The position numbers were made by a program, and so were the translations under genes. A DNA stretch of 64,000 bases from Saprospiraceae bacterium (lineage in GTDB: Bacteria; Bacteroidota; Bacteroidia; Chitinophagales; Saprospiraceae), in NCBI GenBank assembly GCA_016710625.1, contig JADJVK010000006.1:1-64000 (forward strand). Direction: 5' to 3'. The notes beneath the pieces are model-generated. The model had not been told where the DNA came from. It did not search any database and saw nothing but the letters and a program-made list of their open reading frames with translations. This document shows positions 39,315 through 46,945 of the stretch, piece by piece; position 1 is the stretch's first letter; each line of letters starts with the position of its first letter.

Positions 39315-39350
39315 AAAAGCCGTTAATCTGAATAGATTAGCGGCTTTTTT
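39315..39350 (+). terminator. Intrinsic terminator after the TonB receptor gene
   Basis: AAAAGCCGTTAATCT (39315-39329), loop GAAT, AGATTAGCGGCTTTT (39334-39348) with one G-U pair, continuing into six T. Confidence 0.9.
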
Positions 39351-39360
39351 ATTTTTTAAC

Positions 39361-39368
39361 TATCTTTG
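39361..39368 (+). promoter_or_regulatory. -7 promoter element of the LptF/LptG permease gene
   Basis: TATCTTTG exactly fits TAnnTTTG and lies 20 nt before the TTG start codon at 39389, placing transcription start about 12 nt upstream of the gene. No TTG box is visible at the expected distance. Confidence 0.65.
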
Positions 39369-39388
39369 CAGCTCAAAATATTTTTTGA

Positions 39389-40928
39389 TTGAAAAAACTA
39401 GATAAATTATTATTTTTTTCATTTCTACCACCGTTTGTAGTCACCTTTTTTATTGCACTGTTTGTTTTGATGATGCAATATATTTGGGTTTATATCGATG
39501 ATATAATCGGTAAAGGGAGCAGATTTTTTCATGGTTTTAGAATTTGTTTTTTACCTTTCTATATCCTTAGTGCCTTGGGCTTTGCCATTGGGGATATTGA
39601 TTTCTTCCGTAATGCTTTTGGGTAACTTGGCAGAAAGATACGAATTGGCAAGTATGAAATCTGCAGGTATTTCGCTACTTAGAGTGATGCTGCCCTTAAT
39701 AATTTTTAGTGTTTTGATAGCAATTTTTTCTTATACTTGTTCCAATTATTTGATGCCAATTGCCAATTTGAAATTCAAATCAAGATTATATGATTTGAGG
39801 AAGCAAAAGCCTACTTTGAGTTTAGAACAAGGCGTTTTTAACGATGATTTTCAAGGTTATGTGATCAGAATAGGTGAAAAAGGTCGAGATGGGCAAACCA
39901 TCAAAGATGTATTGATTTACGAAAATAATAATAACCAAACTCGATATAATCAGACGATGGCTGAAAGTGGACAAATGTTCACTACTCCCGACAAACAATT
40001 TATGATCATGAATCTCAAAAATGGTCGCCAATATCAAGAACCAATTAAAACCCAAGAACCCAATAATCCTACTGCCAAAAAAGACCAATTTCCATTTGTT
40101 AGAATCAGTTTCAAAGAGTGGAGAAAGGTATTTGACCTAAGAGAGTTTGACATTTCAAGAACTGATGAAAGTTTATTCAAAGGCAATCAAACCATGCTTT
40201 CAACAGGATTATTATTAAAAGCAATTGATTCCATTCAACAAAAAAAGGAGCAAAAAGCAGTAGATTTTAGAATTGGATTAATTACTAATTTTGCCAATTT
40301 ATCGAATTCTAGATTGATTTTCGAACCTGGAAAAGCACTGCCAGAGACTTTGAAACAAAAAAATGATTCAAAATATACTGAGAATTATCAATGGGACACT
40401 ATAAAGCCATTTGCAGATGCAAAAGATTTGTTGAAAGGAATTGAAGTGTCAGAGTCCAAACAAATTATGGCAAGAGCATTAGCCACCACAAAAACCATCA
40501 TTGATCAAGCTAAAGGAACCATTTCTTCAGTTGATAAAACGCAAGAGGCAAAATCAAAATTTATATTCGAATTAAATAGCAAGTTTACTTGGGCTTTTGT
40601 GTGCATTATTTTTCTATTCATAGGTGCTCCAATGGGTGCTATCGTAAGAAAAGGGGGATTTGGTTACCCGATTTTGGTGGCGATTATTTTCTTCATGATA
40701 TTTATTATTTTAACCATACTTTGTAAAAAAATATCAGAAAGTCAAGCTATGTCGGCTATACTAGCTTCTTGGTTGCCCTGTTTGGTGTTGATGCCAATCG
40801 GTATATGGCTAACAATCAAGTCAATGAATGATGCAGCATTGATGAATTTGGATGTTTGGGAGGCAAATATTAAAAAATTGTTTTCGAAAATTAAGCTATT
40901 GAGAAAACCTAAAGTAAATCCTTCATAG
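39389..40928 (+). CDS. LptF/LptG (YjgP/YjgQ) permease of the LPS transporter, one frameshift
   Basis: Inner-membrane subunit of the Lpt machine that extracts lipopolysaccharide towards the outer membrane. The first frame (TTG 39389 on) gives cytoplasmic K-L-D-K-L-L and TM1 (F-F-I-A-L-F-V-L-M-M-Q-Y-I-W-V-Y-I-D-D-I-I-G-K-G). It then reads on as nonsense, while the family sequence continues one base over as M-V-L-E-F-V-F-Y-L, then G-N-L-A-E-R-Y-E-L-A-S-M-K-S-A-G-I-S. Removing one T from the T6 run at 39524-39529 restores it (about 512 aa). The C-terminal membrane segments (G-A-P-M-G-A-I-V-R-K-G-G-F-G) are present. Because Lpt is essential in most Gram-negatives, an assembly error or slippage at T6 is more likely than gene loss. 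The 3' end overlaps the convergent ribE gene by 20 nt. Confidence 0.85.
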
Positions 40929-41520
40929 CAGATTTATAAACCGCTACATATTGCATAAAGTATTTGCCAAAAATGTCAAATTCAATATTTACTTTGCTAC
41001 CAACTACCAAGTTCTTAAAATTGGTATTTTCAAAAGTATAGGGAATAATTGCTACTGAAAATTCATCTTTTAATGGTTTTACGACGGTCAGACTTACTCC
41101 ATTCACACAAATTGAGCCTTTATCTACCAAAATTTGTTTTGTCTGGTTTTCAAAATGAAAAGTAAAAAGCCAACTACCATTTTGATCTATTATCGATTGG
41201 CAGGTTGCAGTTTGGTCGATATGTCCTTGCACCATATGACCATCAAATCTATGATTTGCAGCCATCGCTAATTCAATATTTATATTTTCACCAAGCTTCC
41301 AATCACCAATATTTGTTCGTTGAATGGTTTCTGAAATTGCTGTTACTTTGTATTGATCTTCCTGAATTGCCACCACAGTTAGGCAAATGCCATTATGTGC
41401 AACACTCTGATCAATGCTCAATTCTGAGGTGATTTCGGAGCGAAGCCATAGATCTAGATTTGACCCATTGTGCTGAATGTCAGTTACTTCAGAAAAGTTT
41501 TTTATTATTCCAGTAAACAT
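40909..41520 (-). CDS. ribE: Riboflavin synthase, alpha chain
   Basis: Dismutates two 6,7-dimethyl-8-ribityllumazines to riboflavin. At 203 aa it has the two tandem lumazine-binding barrels: M-F-T-G-I-I at the start, H-N-G-I-C-L-T-V in the first, G-H-M-V-Q-G-H-I-D at the junction and C-V-N-G-V-S-L-T-V in the second. It starts 4 nt after the recQ stop, so recQ and ribE form a unit on the minus strand. No FMN riboswitch is visible upstream because recQ is directly adjacent. Confidence 0.95.
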   Translation of the reverse strand: MFTGIIKNFSEVTDIQHNGSNLDLWLRSEITSELSIDQSVAHNGICLTVVAIQEDQYKVTAISETIQRTNIGDWKLGENINIELAMAANHRFDGHMVQGHIDQTATCQSIIDQNGSWLFTFHFENQTKQILVDKGSICVNGVSLTVVKPLKDEFSVAIIPYTFENTNFKNLVVGSKVNIEFDIFGKYFMQYVAVYKSAMKDLL

Positions 41521-41524
41521 ATTT

Positions 41525-43435
41525 CTATTGCTTTAAACTATATACGTCATTTGTTTTTTCTAATCTATCTTCTTCAACTAGTTTTTGCAAAACATAGATT
41601 ACCGTTGGATGTGTTCTGGGAGAAAAATATTCCAGTAAAATGGCAGTTTTACAATTTTCAGTTTTAATTATTTCAAATATCTTTTGGGCATATCTATTGA
41701 AATCATCGGTGGAAATATTGACTTTAGTTCGACCCAAACATACATCACAGGTGCCACAATTTTCTGTTTTTTCATCAAAGTATTCTAACAATTGGACATT
41801 CCTACATCGAATAGTTTCAGCATATTGTATCGCTTTTTTCATTCGTTCATATGCTCTATTTTTTCTGAAATTATATGCCACCACATCGATGGATAAATTC
41901 GAATTTTCAACCCTTTCTCTCAAAAATGTAATTTGTGGACTATCTTTTTGGGCATGATATTTAATCAAATTATCCCTATCCAATATGGACAACATTTTAT
42001 AAACATAAGCCACATCTTTTTTGATATGTTTTGCCAATTTATGCTCATTGATTGCAATTGGGTAAAGAAAAACGCCATGATGCACCCTTAAAATAGCTTG
42101 AATTATCAAATCAAAGCCCGCATTTTTGAGCTCAAAATCATATAATTCAGCTCTCGAAACCACCACCTGTACTGTAGCAGGTATGAAAACTGCATCCGAT
42201 AACACAATCCAACCCGATTGTTCCAAAACTTTTAAACAACTCAACACGACAACTGGCTCAATTTTGTATCTTTTTGCAAAAGTGGTAATCTCAAAATCAA
42301 ACGATTCCCCTTCGCCACTCCCAATAGCCAATTGAAAATAACTTCCTAATGCTTTATACACTGTTCGAACTGTCTCCAAAGGCGGAAATGAAATGGAATA
42401 AGACTCTTCAAGGGCAATTTTATCACTAGAATTGTACAACAAAGTGACAAATGCCTTATTTCCATCCCTTCCAGCTCTTCCAGCTTCCTGAAAATAATCT
42501 TCCAAGTTATTTGGCAAATCCATATGCACCACCAATCGAACATCAGGCTTGTCAATCCCCATTCCGAAGGCATTGGTGCAGACAATTATTCTTGTTTTAT
42601 TATTAATCCAATTATCCTGCTTTATATTTCTTTCCTCATGATTCAAACCTGCATGATAAAAGTCTGCACTTATTTTGTTTTGTACTAACCAAAGGGCAAT
42701 TTCTTTACATTTTTTTCTATTTCTTGCATAAACGATGCCCGTACCTGACACTTTTTGGATGATTTCCAACAGTTTTTTTTCTTTATTTTCTTCTTGCAAA
42801 ACGACATAAGCCAGGTTTTTTCTCAAATAAGATTTTCTGAAAATTTGGGTATTTTTCATTTCTAATCTTTGTTGAATATCCTCTATAACCTCATTGGTAG
42901 CCGTCGCCGTCAGAGCTAGTATGGGTGTTTTGGGTAGAAATTTTCGTATCTCAGCAATCAATAAATAGGGTGGGCGAAAATCATATCCCCATTGAGAAAT
43001 GCAATGTGCTTCATCAATGGCTAACAGGTTGACTTTCATTTGTTTAATCCTTGCTAATGCCATTTCAGTTTGAAGCCTTTCTGGCGAAAGGTAGAGCAAT
43101 TTTAGGTTACCATGAACGCCATTATCGAATATTCTATCAATCTCTTTGTAGTGCATACCAGAATAGATAGCAGCAGCTTCTATCCCTTTTTGTCGCAAAT
43201 GATAGACTTGATCTTTCATCAATGCGATCAAAGGAGAAATGACAATGCAAATGCCTTCTTGCAGTAATGCAGGCACCTGAAAACAAATAGATTTTCCTCC
43301 ACCAGTGGGCAACAAAGCTAAAGTATCCTTTCCGTCAATTACAGATTGGATAATGTCCTCTTGAGGTGCTCTGAATTCGGAATATCCCCAATATTTTTTT
43401 AATATGGATAATGGTGTGTCGATATTAAATAAGAT
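41525..43435 (-). CDS. recQ: ATP-dependent DNA helicase RecQ, without a canonical start codon
   Basis: 3'-5' DNA helicase acting in recombination and replication-fork repair. Seen in order: Walker A L-P-T-G-G-G-K-S, I-D-E-A-H-C-I-S-Q-W-G-Y-D-F-R-P (DEAH and aromatic-rich loop), L-T-A-T-A-T, G-M-G-I-D-K-P-D and Q-E-A-G-R-A-G-R-D-G. The zinc-binding C-R-N...N-C-G-T-C-D-V-C and a winged-helix end come last. No HRDC domain is present. The first usual start is TTG at 43315, but the conserved N-terminus (I-L-K-K-Y-W-G-Y-S-E-F-R-A-P-Q-E) lies upstream of it in the same frame without any ATG, GTG or TTG before TAA. I set the end at the ATC of 43435-43433, a few nt after a -7 box, and mark it as uncertain. 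Confidence 0.88.
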   Translation of the reverse strand: MLFNIDTPLSILKKYWGYSEFRAPQEDIIQSVIDGKDTLALLPTGGGKSICFQVPALLQEGICIVISPLIALMKDQVYHLRQKGIEAAAIYSGMHYKEIDRIFDNGVHGNLKLLYLSPERLQTEMALARIKQMKVNLLAIDEAHCISQWGYDFRPPYLLIAEIRKFLPKTPILALTATATNEVIEDIQQRLEMKNTQIFRKSYLRKNLAYVVLQEENKEKKLLEIIQKVSGTGIVYARNRKKCKEIALWLVQNKISADFYHAGLNHEERNIKQDNWINNKTRIIVCTNAFGMGIDKPDVRLVVHMDLPNNLEDYFQEAGRAGRDGNKAFVTLLYNSSDKIALEESYSISFPPLETVRTVYKALGSYFQLAIGSGEGESFDFEITTFAKRYKIEPVVVLSCLKVLEQSGWIVLSDAVFIPATVQVVVSRAELYDFELKNAGFDLIIQAILRVHHGVFLYPIAINEHKLAKHIKKDVAYVYKMLSILDRDNLIKYHAQKDSPQITFLRERVENSNLSIDVVAYNFRKNRAYERMKKAIQYAETIRCRNVQLLEYFDEKTENCGTCDVCLGRTKVNISTDDFNRYAQKIFEIIKTENCKTAILLEYFSPRTHPTVIYVLQKLVEEDRLEKTNDVYSLKQ

Positions 43436-43448
43436 TTTGCGATTTTTA

Positions 43449-43456
43449 CAAATTTA
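43449..43456 (-). promoter_or_regulatory. -7 promoter element upstream of recQ
   Basis: Read on the minus strand, TAAATTTG fits TAnnTTTG. Transcription would begin at about 43440-43443, that is 5-8 nt before the ATC codon proposed as the recQ start, leaving almost no leader. No -33 box was found. Confidence 0.45.
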
Positions 43457-43512
43457 AGTCACTTTTAAGAATATCTTTCTAACTTTATTCTATTATCCAA
43501 CAAAATTTAATT

Positions 43513-43983
43513 ATGATGGTTCGAAATTCTTTGATATCAACATTTTATACTGCTTTCCAACAAAAAGATGCTGCTGGGATGAAGGCTTGCTATAGCCCCA
43601 AAGTCATCTTTAACGACCCAGTTTTTAGGAATTTGGACTATGATGGAGTTACAGCTATGTGGGAAATGCTCCTGAAAAATGGCAAAGATTTAGCTTTGGA
43701 ATTCGAGGTTTTGGAAGAAAATGAGCAAGCTGCAAAAGCAAAATGGGTGGCAACTTACACATTCTCGAGGACAAAAAGGAAAGTTGTGAATGAGATAATG
43801 GCGACTTTCAAATTAGAGGATGGGAAAATCATACAACATACAGATCATTTCGATTTTCATAAATGGAGCAGCCAAGCTTTGGGAATGAGTGGTAAACTGC
43901 TAGGATGGACGAGTTTTTTGAAGCAAAAAGTTTCAGAAAATGCTATGGATTCATTGGCAAAATATAGGAGTAAACAAGCTTAA
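43513..43983 (+). CDS. NTF2-like / SnoaL-like fold protein
   Basis: A 156-aa soluble protein with the cone-shaped NTF2-like pattern: an initial helix (L-I-S-T-F-Y-T-A-F-Q-Q-K-D), then Y-S-P-K-V-I-F-N-D-P-V-F, W-E-M-L-L-K-N and later beta strands (A-K-A-K-W-V-A-T-Y-T-F, V-V-N-E-I-M-A-T-F), ending H-T-D-H-F-D-F-H-K-W-S. Members include isomerases, hydratases and binding proteins, and the exact role is not predictable. Its stop lies 7 nt before the TSUP permease start. Confidence 0.8.
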   Translation: MMVRNSLISTFYTAFQQKDAAGMKACYSPKVIFNDPVFRNLDYDGVTAMWEMLLKNGKDLALEFEVLEENEQAAKAKWVATYTFSRTKRKVVNEIMATFKLEDGKIIQHTDHFDFHKWSSQALGMSGKLLGWTSFLKQKVSENAMDSLAKYRSKQA

Positions 43984-43990
43984 GATTTCT

Positions 43991-44767
43991 ATGGATTATA
44001 GTTTTTTTACCTTAATTTCATTAGCGTTTTTTGCCTTTATTGCTGGATTTATTGATGCTGTGGTAGGTGGTGGTGGACTCATCCAATTGCCAGCATTGTT
44101 AATTAATTTTCCTTCCACTCCGTTGCCCACCTTATTTGGAACGACAAAAATTGCTGGATTTTCTGGTACCTCAATCGCTGCGATTCAATATTCCAAAAAA
44201 GTGAAATTTGATTTTAGATTTTTGATGTATTTGGCAATTATTTCAATGTCAGCTGCTTATATTGGTGCAAAAGTAGTATATTTAATAAATGTGAACACTT
44301 TGAAGCCACTAATTTTGTTCATTCTTATTATAATAGCAATCTATACTTTTATTAAAAAGGATTTTGGGCAATTTCAGACAAAGCAATTATCCTTCGCTAA
44401 AAGCTATTTTTTGGGTGGATTAATGGCAATTTTTATTGGCTTTTATGATGGATTTTTCGGTCCAGGAACTGGTAGTTTTTTGGTTTTAGGATTTGTGGTT
44501 TTACTGGGTTTTGAGTTTATAAAGGCATCAGCCTATGCAAAAGTGGTGAATTGCATGACCAATATTGGTGCTTTGTCGGTATTTATAGTGAATGGAAATT
44601 TCATTTTAGTGGTTTCAATTGTTATGGCGATAAGTAATGTTTTAGGAAGTTATTGGGGCTCGAAAATGGCAATTAAGAAAGGAAATGGGTTTATCCGAAT
44701 TTTCTTTTTCATCATAGTTTGTGTCATGATTTTAAGATATGGTTATGATATTTATTTTAAAAGTTGA
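43991..44767 (+). CDS. TSUP family permease (TauE/SafE-like)
   Basis: Membrane protein of 258 aa with about eight hydrophobic segments. The N-terminal G-F-I-D-A-V-V-G-G-G-G-L-I-Q-L-P motif and the repeat G-F-Y-D-G-F-F-G-P-G-T-G-S-F mark the TauE/SafE superfamily, which exports sulfite, sulfoacetate or related anions, or takes up organic acids. ATG 43991 is used because it lies 7 nt after the previous stop; a frame opening at 43940 overlaps that gene. The substrate is not determinable. Confidence 0.9.
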   Translation: MDYSFFTLISLAFFAFIAGFIDAVVGGGGLIQLPALLINFPSTPLPTLFGTTKIAGFSGTSIAAIQYSKKVKFDFRFLMYLAIISMSAAYIGAKVVYLINVNTLKPLILFILIIIAIYTFIKKDFGQFQTKQLSFAKSYFLGGLMAIFIGFYDGFFGPGTGSFLVLGFVVLLGFEFIKASAYAKVVNCMTNIGALSVFIVNGNFILVVSIVMAISNVLGSYWGSKMAIKKGNGFIRIFFFIIVCVMILRYGYDIYFKS

Positions 44768-44773
44768 ATGGAA

Positions 44774-44938
44774 TATCCCGAACATTCGGGAGGTTGATTT
44801 GGTTGATCCTGAATGTTAAGGTGTTGATTTGTTTATCCCGATCCTTCGGGAGTTTATTTGATTGATTTGATTGATTCCGAACATTCGGGAGGTAAATTTG
44901 GTTATCCCGATATTCAGATATCCCATTTAGAACTTATC
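44774..44938. repeat. Degenerate tandem array of about 30-bp hairpin units
   Basis: Five successive units share ATCCCGA-N4-TCGGGAGG followed by TTGATTTGGTTG. Palindromic cores are TCCCGAACATTCGGGA (44776-44791), TCCCGATCCTTCGGGA (44836-44851) and TCCGAACATTCGGGA (44876-44890); the units near 44805 and 44905 are decayed. It follows the TSUP gene and can act as a transcript end, but the tandem, diverging units look more like a repetitive intergenic element. Confidence 0.75.
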
Positions 44939-45013
44939 CGAATTTCAAGAAATTCCATTTTTCTTGGGATTTATGTCTGTTTATTATGAAATAGTTTACA
45001 AAATGAGTCAATG

Positions 45014-45126
45014 CCCTTTTCAACTACCACAACTAAATCAACTCCAACAACTTCCACAATTACTCAACCACAACTCACTCTACCCTTACAACTCCTCCCA
45101 ACTTCCACAACAACTAATTTTTATAA
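45014..45126. repeat. 113-nt stretch with no G on the plus strand (CAACT/CCACAA-rich)
   Basis: No G occurs from 45014 to 45126. The plus strand is built of imperfect CAACT, CCACAA and CAACTTCC words; the minus strand reads as GTTGTGGAAGTTG-like units. It overlaps the last codons of the minus-strand gene at 45114 and borders the hairpin array. The words look like the decayed remains of a short tandem repeat. I see no gene between 44768 and 45113. Confidence 0.65.
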
Positions 45127-45965
45127 GGACTATAAAAAGTCGTATTATCATTAAAAACCATTTTCAGGTCTCCATTTTTTAGTATTTCAATATAATCTTC
45201 TTTACCGTGAAAAAGGTAAAATTTTTGGAGACTTTTGTCAGTTGGGAATATTTGCTGAGGGTAATGACTTCTATCCATGAATAAATATTTGAAAAAATAA
45301 TTTCCATCTTCTGATTGAAATAGTAAGATCAAATTTCCATAATTTTTTTTGGTTTTTATTTTCCCATTTTTCTTATTTGAATCTAGTATCGCTTTTTCTT
45401 TCCATTTTCCAATAAATTTATTATTTGAGTAAAGAAAACAGGATTCTTCTTCAAATATTTTTATCAAAGTATTTATTTCTATTTTCTTTTTTAGATTTAA
45501 GCCAAGAAGCGAATACAATTCATCCAATGGTTTTTCTTTATAACCATTATCACTAGATATTCTTTTATATAAAGAGCTAAAAAGATATCTATATTCTTTT
45601 TCATCAATGATATTCAATTTATAACCTTCAAAAATGATGGGAAAAGTATATTTATTAACTTCAGGAAACTTATTATTACCCCATACTGAGCTAATAATAT
45701 AGGTTTTATCACCAACTATATTCTTATCAGGGAACCCAAATTTATTGAAATAAAGACTCGATTTTATCAGATTAATGATATCAATTGTATCATTTGATTT
45801 TCTACCTCTAAATGTTTGGTCTTTAAAATAGATTTCATTCCAAAACCGTTCGTGGTCTGCATTCGTAACGATAGAATTTACTTCACCAATAAATTTTGTG
45901 GTATCTATTTGGCTAAATAAGTTGGTGTTTAATGTGATAAAAAGTAATAAAAATATTTTTTTCAT
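45114..45965 (-). CDS. Secreted protein of unknown function
   Basis: A 283-aa protein with a signal peptide (M-K-K-I-F-L-L-L-F-I-T-L-N-T-N-L-F-S-Q). The body is Lys/Ile/Asn/Phe-rich with no family I recognise. Visible stretches are N-A-D-H-E-R-F-W-N-E-I-Y-F-K, Y-S-L-L-G-L-N-L-K-K-K and F-Y-L-F-H-G-K-E-D-Y-I-E-I-L. No repeats or transmembrane segments are present beyond the signal. Its last codons run into the G-free stretch. It may share a transcript with the genes upstream on the same strand (46915 downwards). Confidence 0.65.
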   Translation of the reverse strand: MKKIFLLLFITLNTNLFSQIDTTKFIGEVNSIVTNADHERFWNEIYFKDQTFRGRKSNDTIDIINLIKSSLYFNKFGFPDKNIVGDKTYIISSVWGNNKFPEVNKYTFPIIFEGYKLNIIDEKEYRYLFSSLYKRISSDNGYKEKPLDELYSLLGLNLKKKIEINTLIKIFEEESCFLYSNNKFIGKWKEKAILDSNKKNGKIKTKKNYGNLILLFQSEDGNYFFKYLFMDRSHYPQQIFPTDKSLQKFYLFHGKEDYIEILKNGDLKMVFNDNTTFYSPYKN

Positions 45966-45991
45966 GATTAGGAATTATATGGTTGATAATA

Positions 45992-46267
45992 CTATTCTTT
46001 AAATTTCAATCCTATTGCTGTTAATGATTCTTGCAAAATTGGGATCGATTTTTTGCCAAAACCATGAAATTGTAGCAGCTCTTGTTCACTGTAATTTGCT
46101 AATTGTTCTAGTGTTTGAATATTGTTGTGGAGCATAGCTCGTTTTGCAGGAGCCGACAACTTGGACAGAAACCCATCCTTTGGTCGGTTGTTTTTTTCAC
46201 AAATAGGGCAAATAGGACAATTACTCGATTTTTCGAAGGTATGCCCATTCGAACACACTTTTTTCAT
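45992..46267 (-). CDS. Small zinc-ribbon protein with an RNA polymerase alpha-CTD-like helix-hairpin-helix domain
   Basis: 91 aa in two parts. Residues 1-25 have C-S-N-G-H-T-F then C-P-I-C-P-I-C, a zinc-ribbon pattern. Residues about 33-90 read L-S-A-P-A-K-R-A-M-L-H-N-N-I, L-E-Q-L-A-N-Y-S-E-Q-E-L-L, H-G-F-G-K-K-S-I-P and L-G-L-K-F. That is the two-helix HhH module of the alpha-subunit C-terminal domain, which contacts upstream DNA and activators. A free-standing copy could bind DNA or RNA polymerase. It directly abuts the gene upstream (46268), so the two are co-translated or co-transcribed. Confidence 0.8.
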   Translation of the reverse strand: MKKVCSNGHTFEKSSNCPICPICEKNNRPKDGFLSKLSAPAKRAMLHNNIQTLEQLANYSEQELLQFHGFGKKSIPILQESLTAIGLKFKE

Positions 46268-46915
46268 CTATTCTATTTTTGTAAATCCGATTTTTTCATT
46301 GAGCATATTGATATATTTTACTAAAACCGATTCTGTATCTGGATTTGTTTCTTTATTGAATTCAATTAACACATCAGGAAAGTCTTTTAATCGTTCTTTC
46401 ATATATTCTTTTGTCAAAAAACGAAGATTACCAGTTCTAATACTCAAAACCATTAAATACCGCTTATCAGATTCATTTGCACCAATGATAGCACCACCTA
46501 TTGCGCCAAATAATAATGTATATCCTAAGGATTTAGACATTACTTTTGCATCAGTTTCTGAAGCATAAAATACAAGGAAATTACCATTTGTCAGGCAAGA
46601 TGCAAAATAGGAGCCTCTATCATGATTTCTGCAATTGATCATTATCGAATCATCTTCTACATAACAATAAATTTTTTTTCTAATAAACTTCTTCGAAATA
46701 GAATCAATATCAGAAACTAATCGATAATCACTGCCACCAGTGTAAAATTTATCAGATTTTGATCTTTTTTCAATATTTAGATTTGCTAATAAAGAAGGTT
46801 TTTGGATTTTTAATTCTTCAATAGTTAAATAAATACCATTTTGCAATTTTTTGTTTTGGCAATAGATACTTGAAAATCCTAATGACAGGAATAATAAGAA
46901 TAATAGGTGTTTCAT
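46268..46915 (-). CDS. Secreted protein with glycine-zipper-like segment, unknown function
   Basis: 215 aa. Signal peptide to S-S-I-Y-C-Q (about 20). The middle is beta-rich (K-I-Y-C-Y-V-E-D-D-S-I-M-I-N-C-R). At about 135-150 a hydrophobic glycine-rich stretch, L-L-F-G-A-I-G-G-A-I-I-G-A-N-E, resembles a glycine zipper that could insert in a membrane. The C-terminus is charged and helical. The stop codon touches the start of the alpha-CTD-like gene. No family is recognised. Confidence 0.62.
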   Translation of the reverse strand: MKHLLFLLFLSLGFSSIYCQNKKLQNGIYLTIEELKIQKPSLLANLNIEKRSKSDKFYTGGSDYRLVSDIDSISKKFIRKKIYCYVEDDSIMINCRNHDRGSYFASCLTNGNFLVFYASETDAKVMSKSLGYTLLFGAIGGAIIGANESDKRYLMVLSIRTGNLRFLTKEYMKERLKDFPDVLIEFNKETNPDTESVLVKYINMLNEKIGFTKIE

Positions 46916-46945
46916 GATAATTTAAAATGATTTTTATGATTAATT

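Noticed and set aside
43940..43990. Longer start of the TSUP permease
   Set aside because: It would overlap the NTF2-like gene by more than 40 nt and adds residues with no membrane-protein character; ATG 43991 fits better.
44774..44938. Possible CRISPR array
   Set aside because: Units are adjoining and decayed, there are no unique spacers of constant size and no cas genes are nearby.
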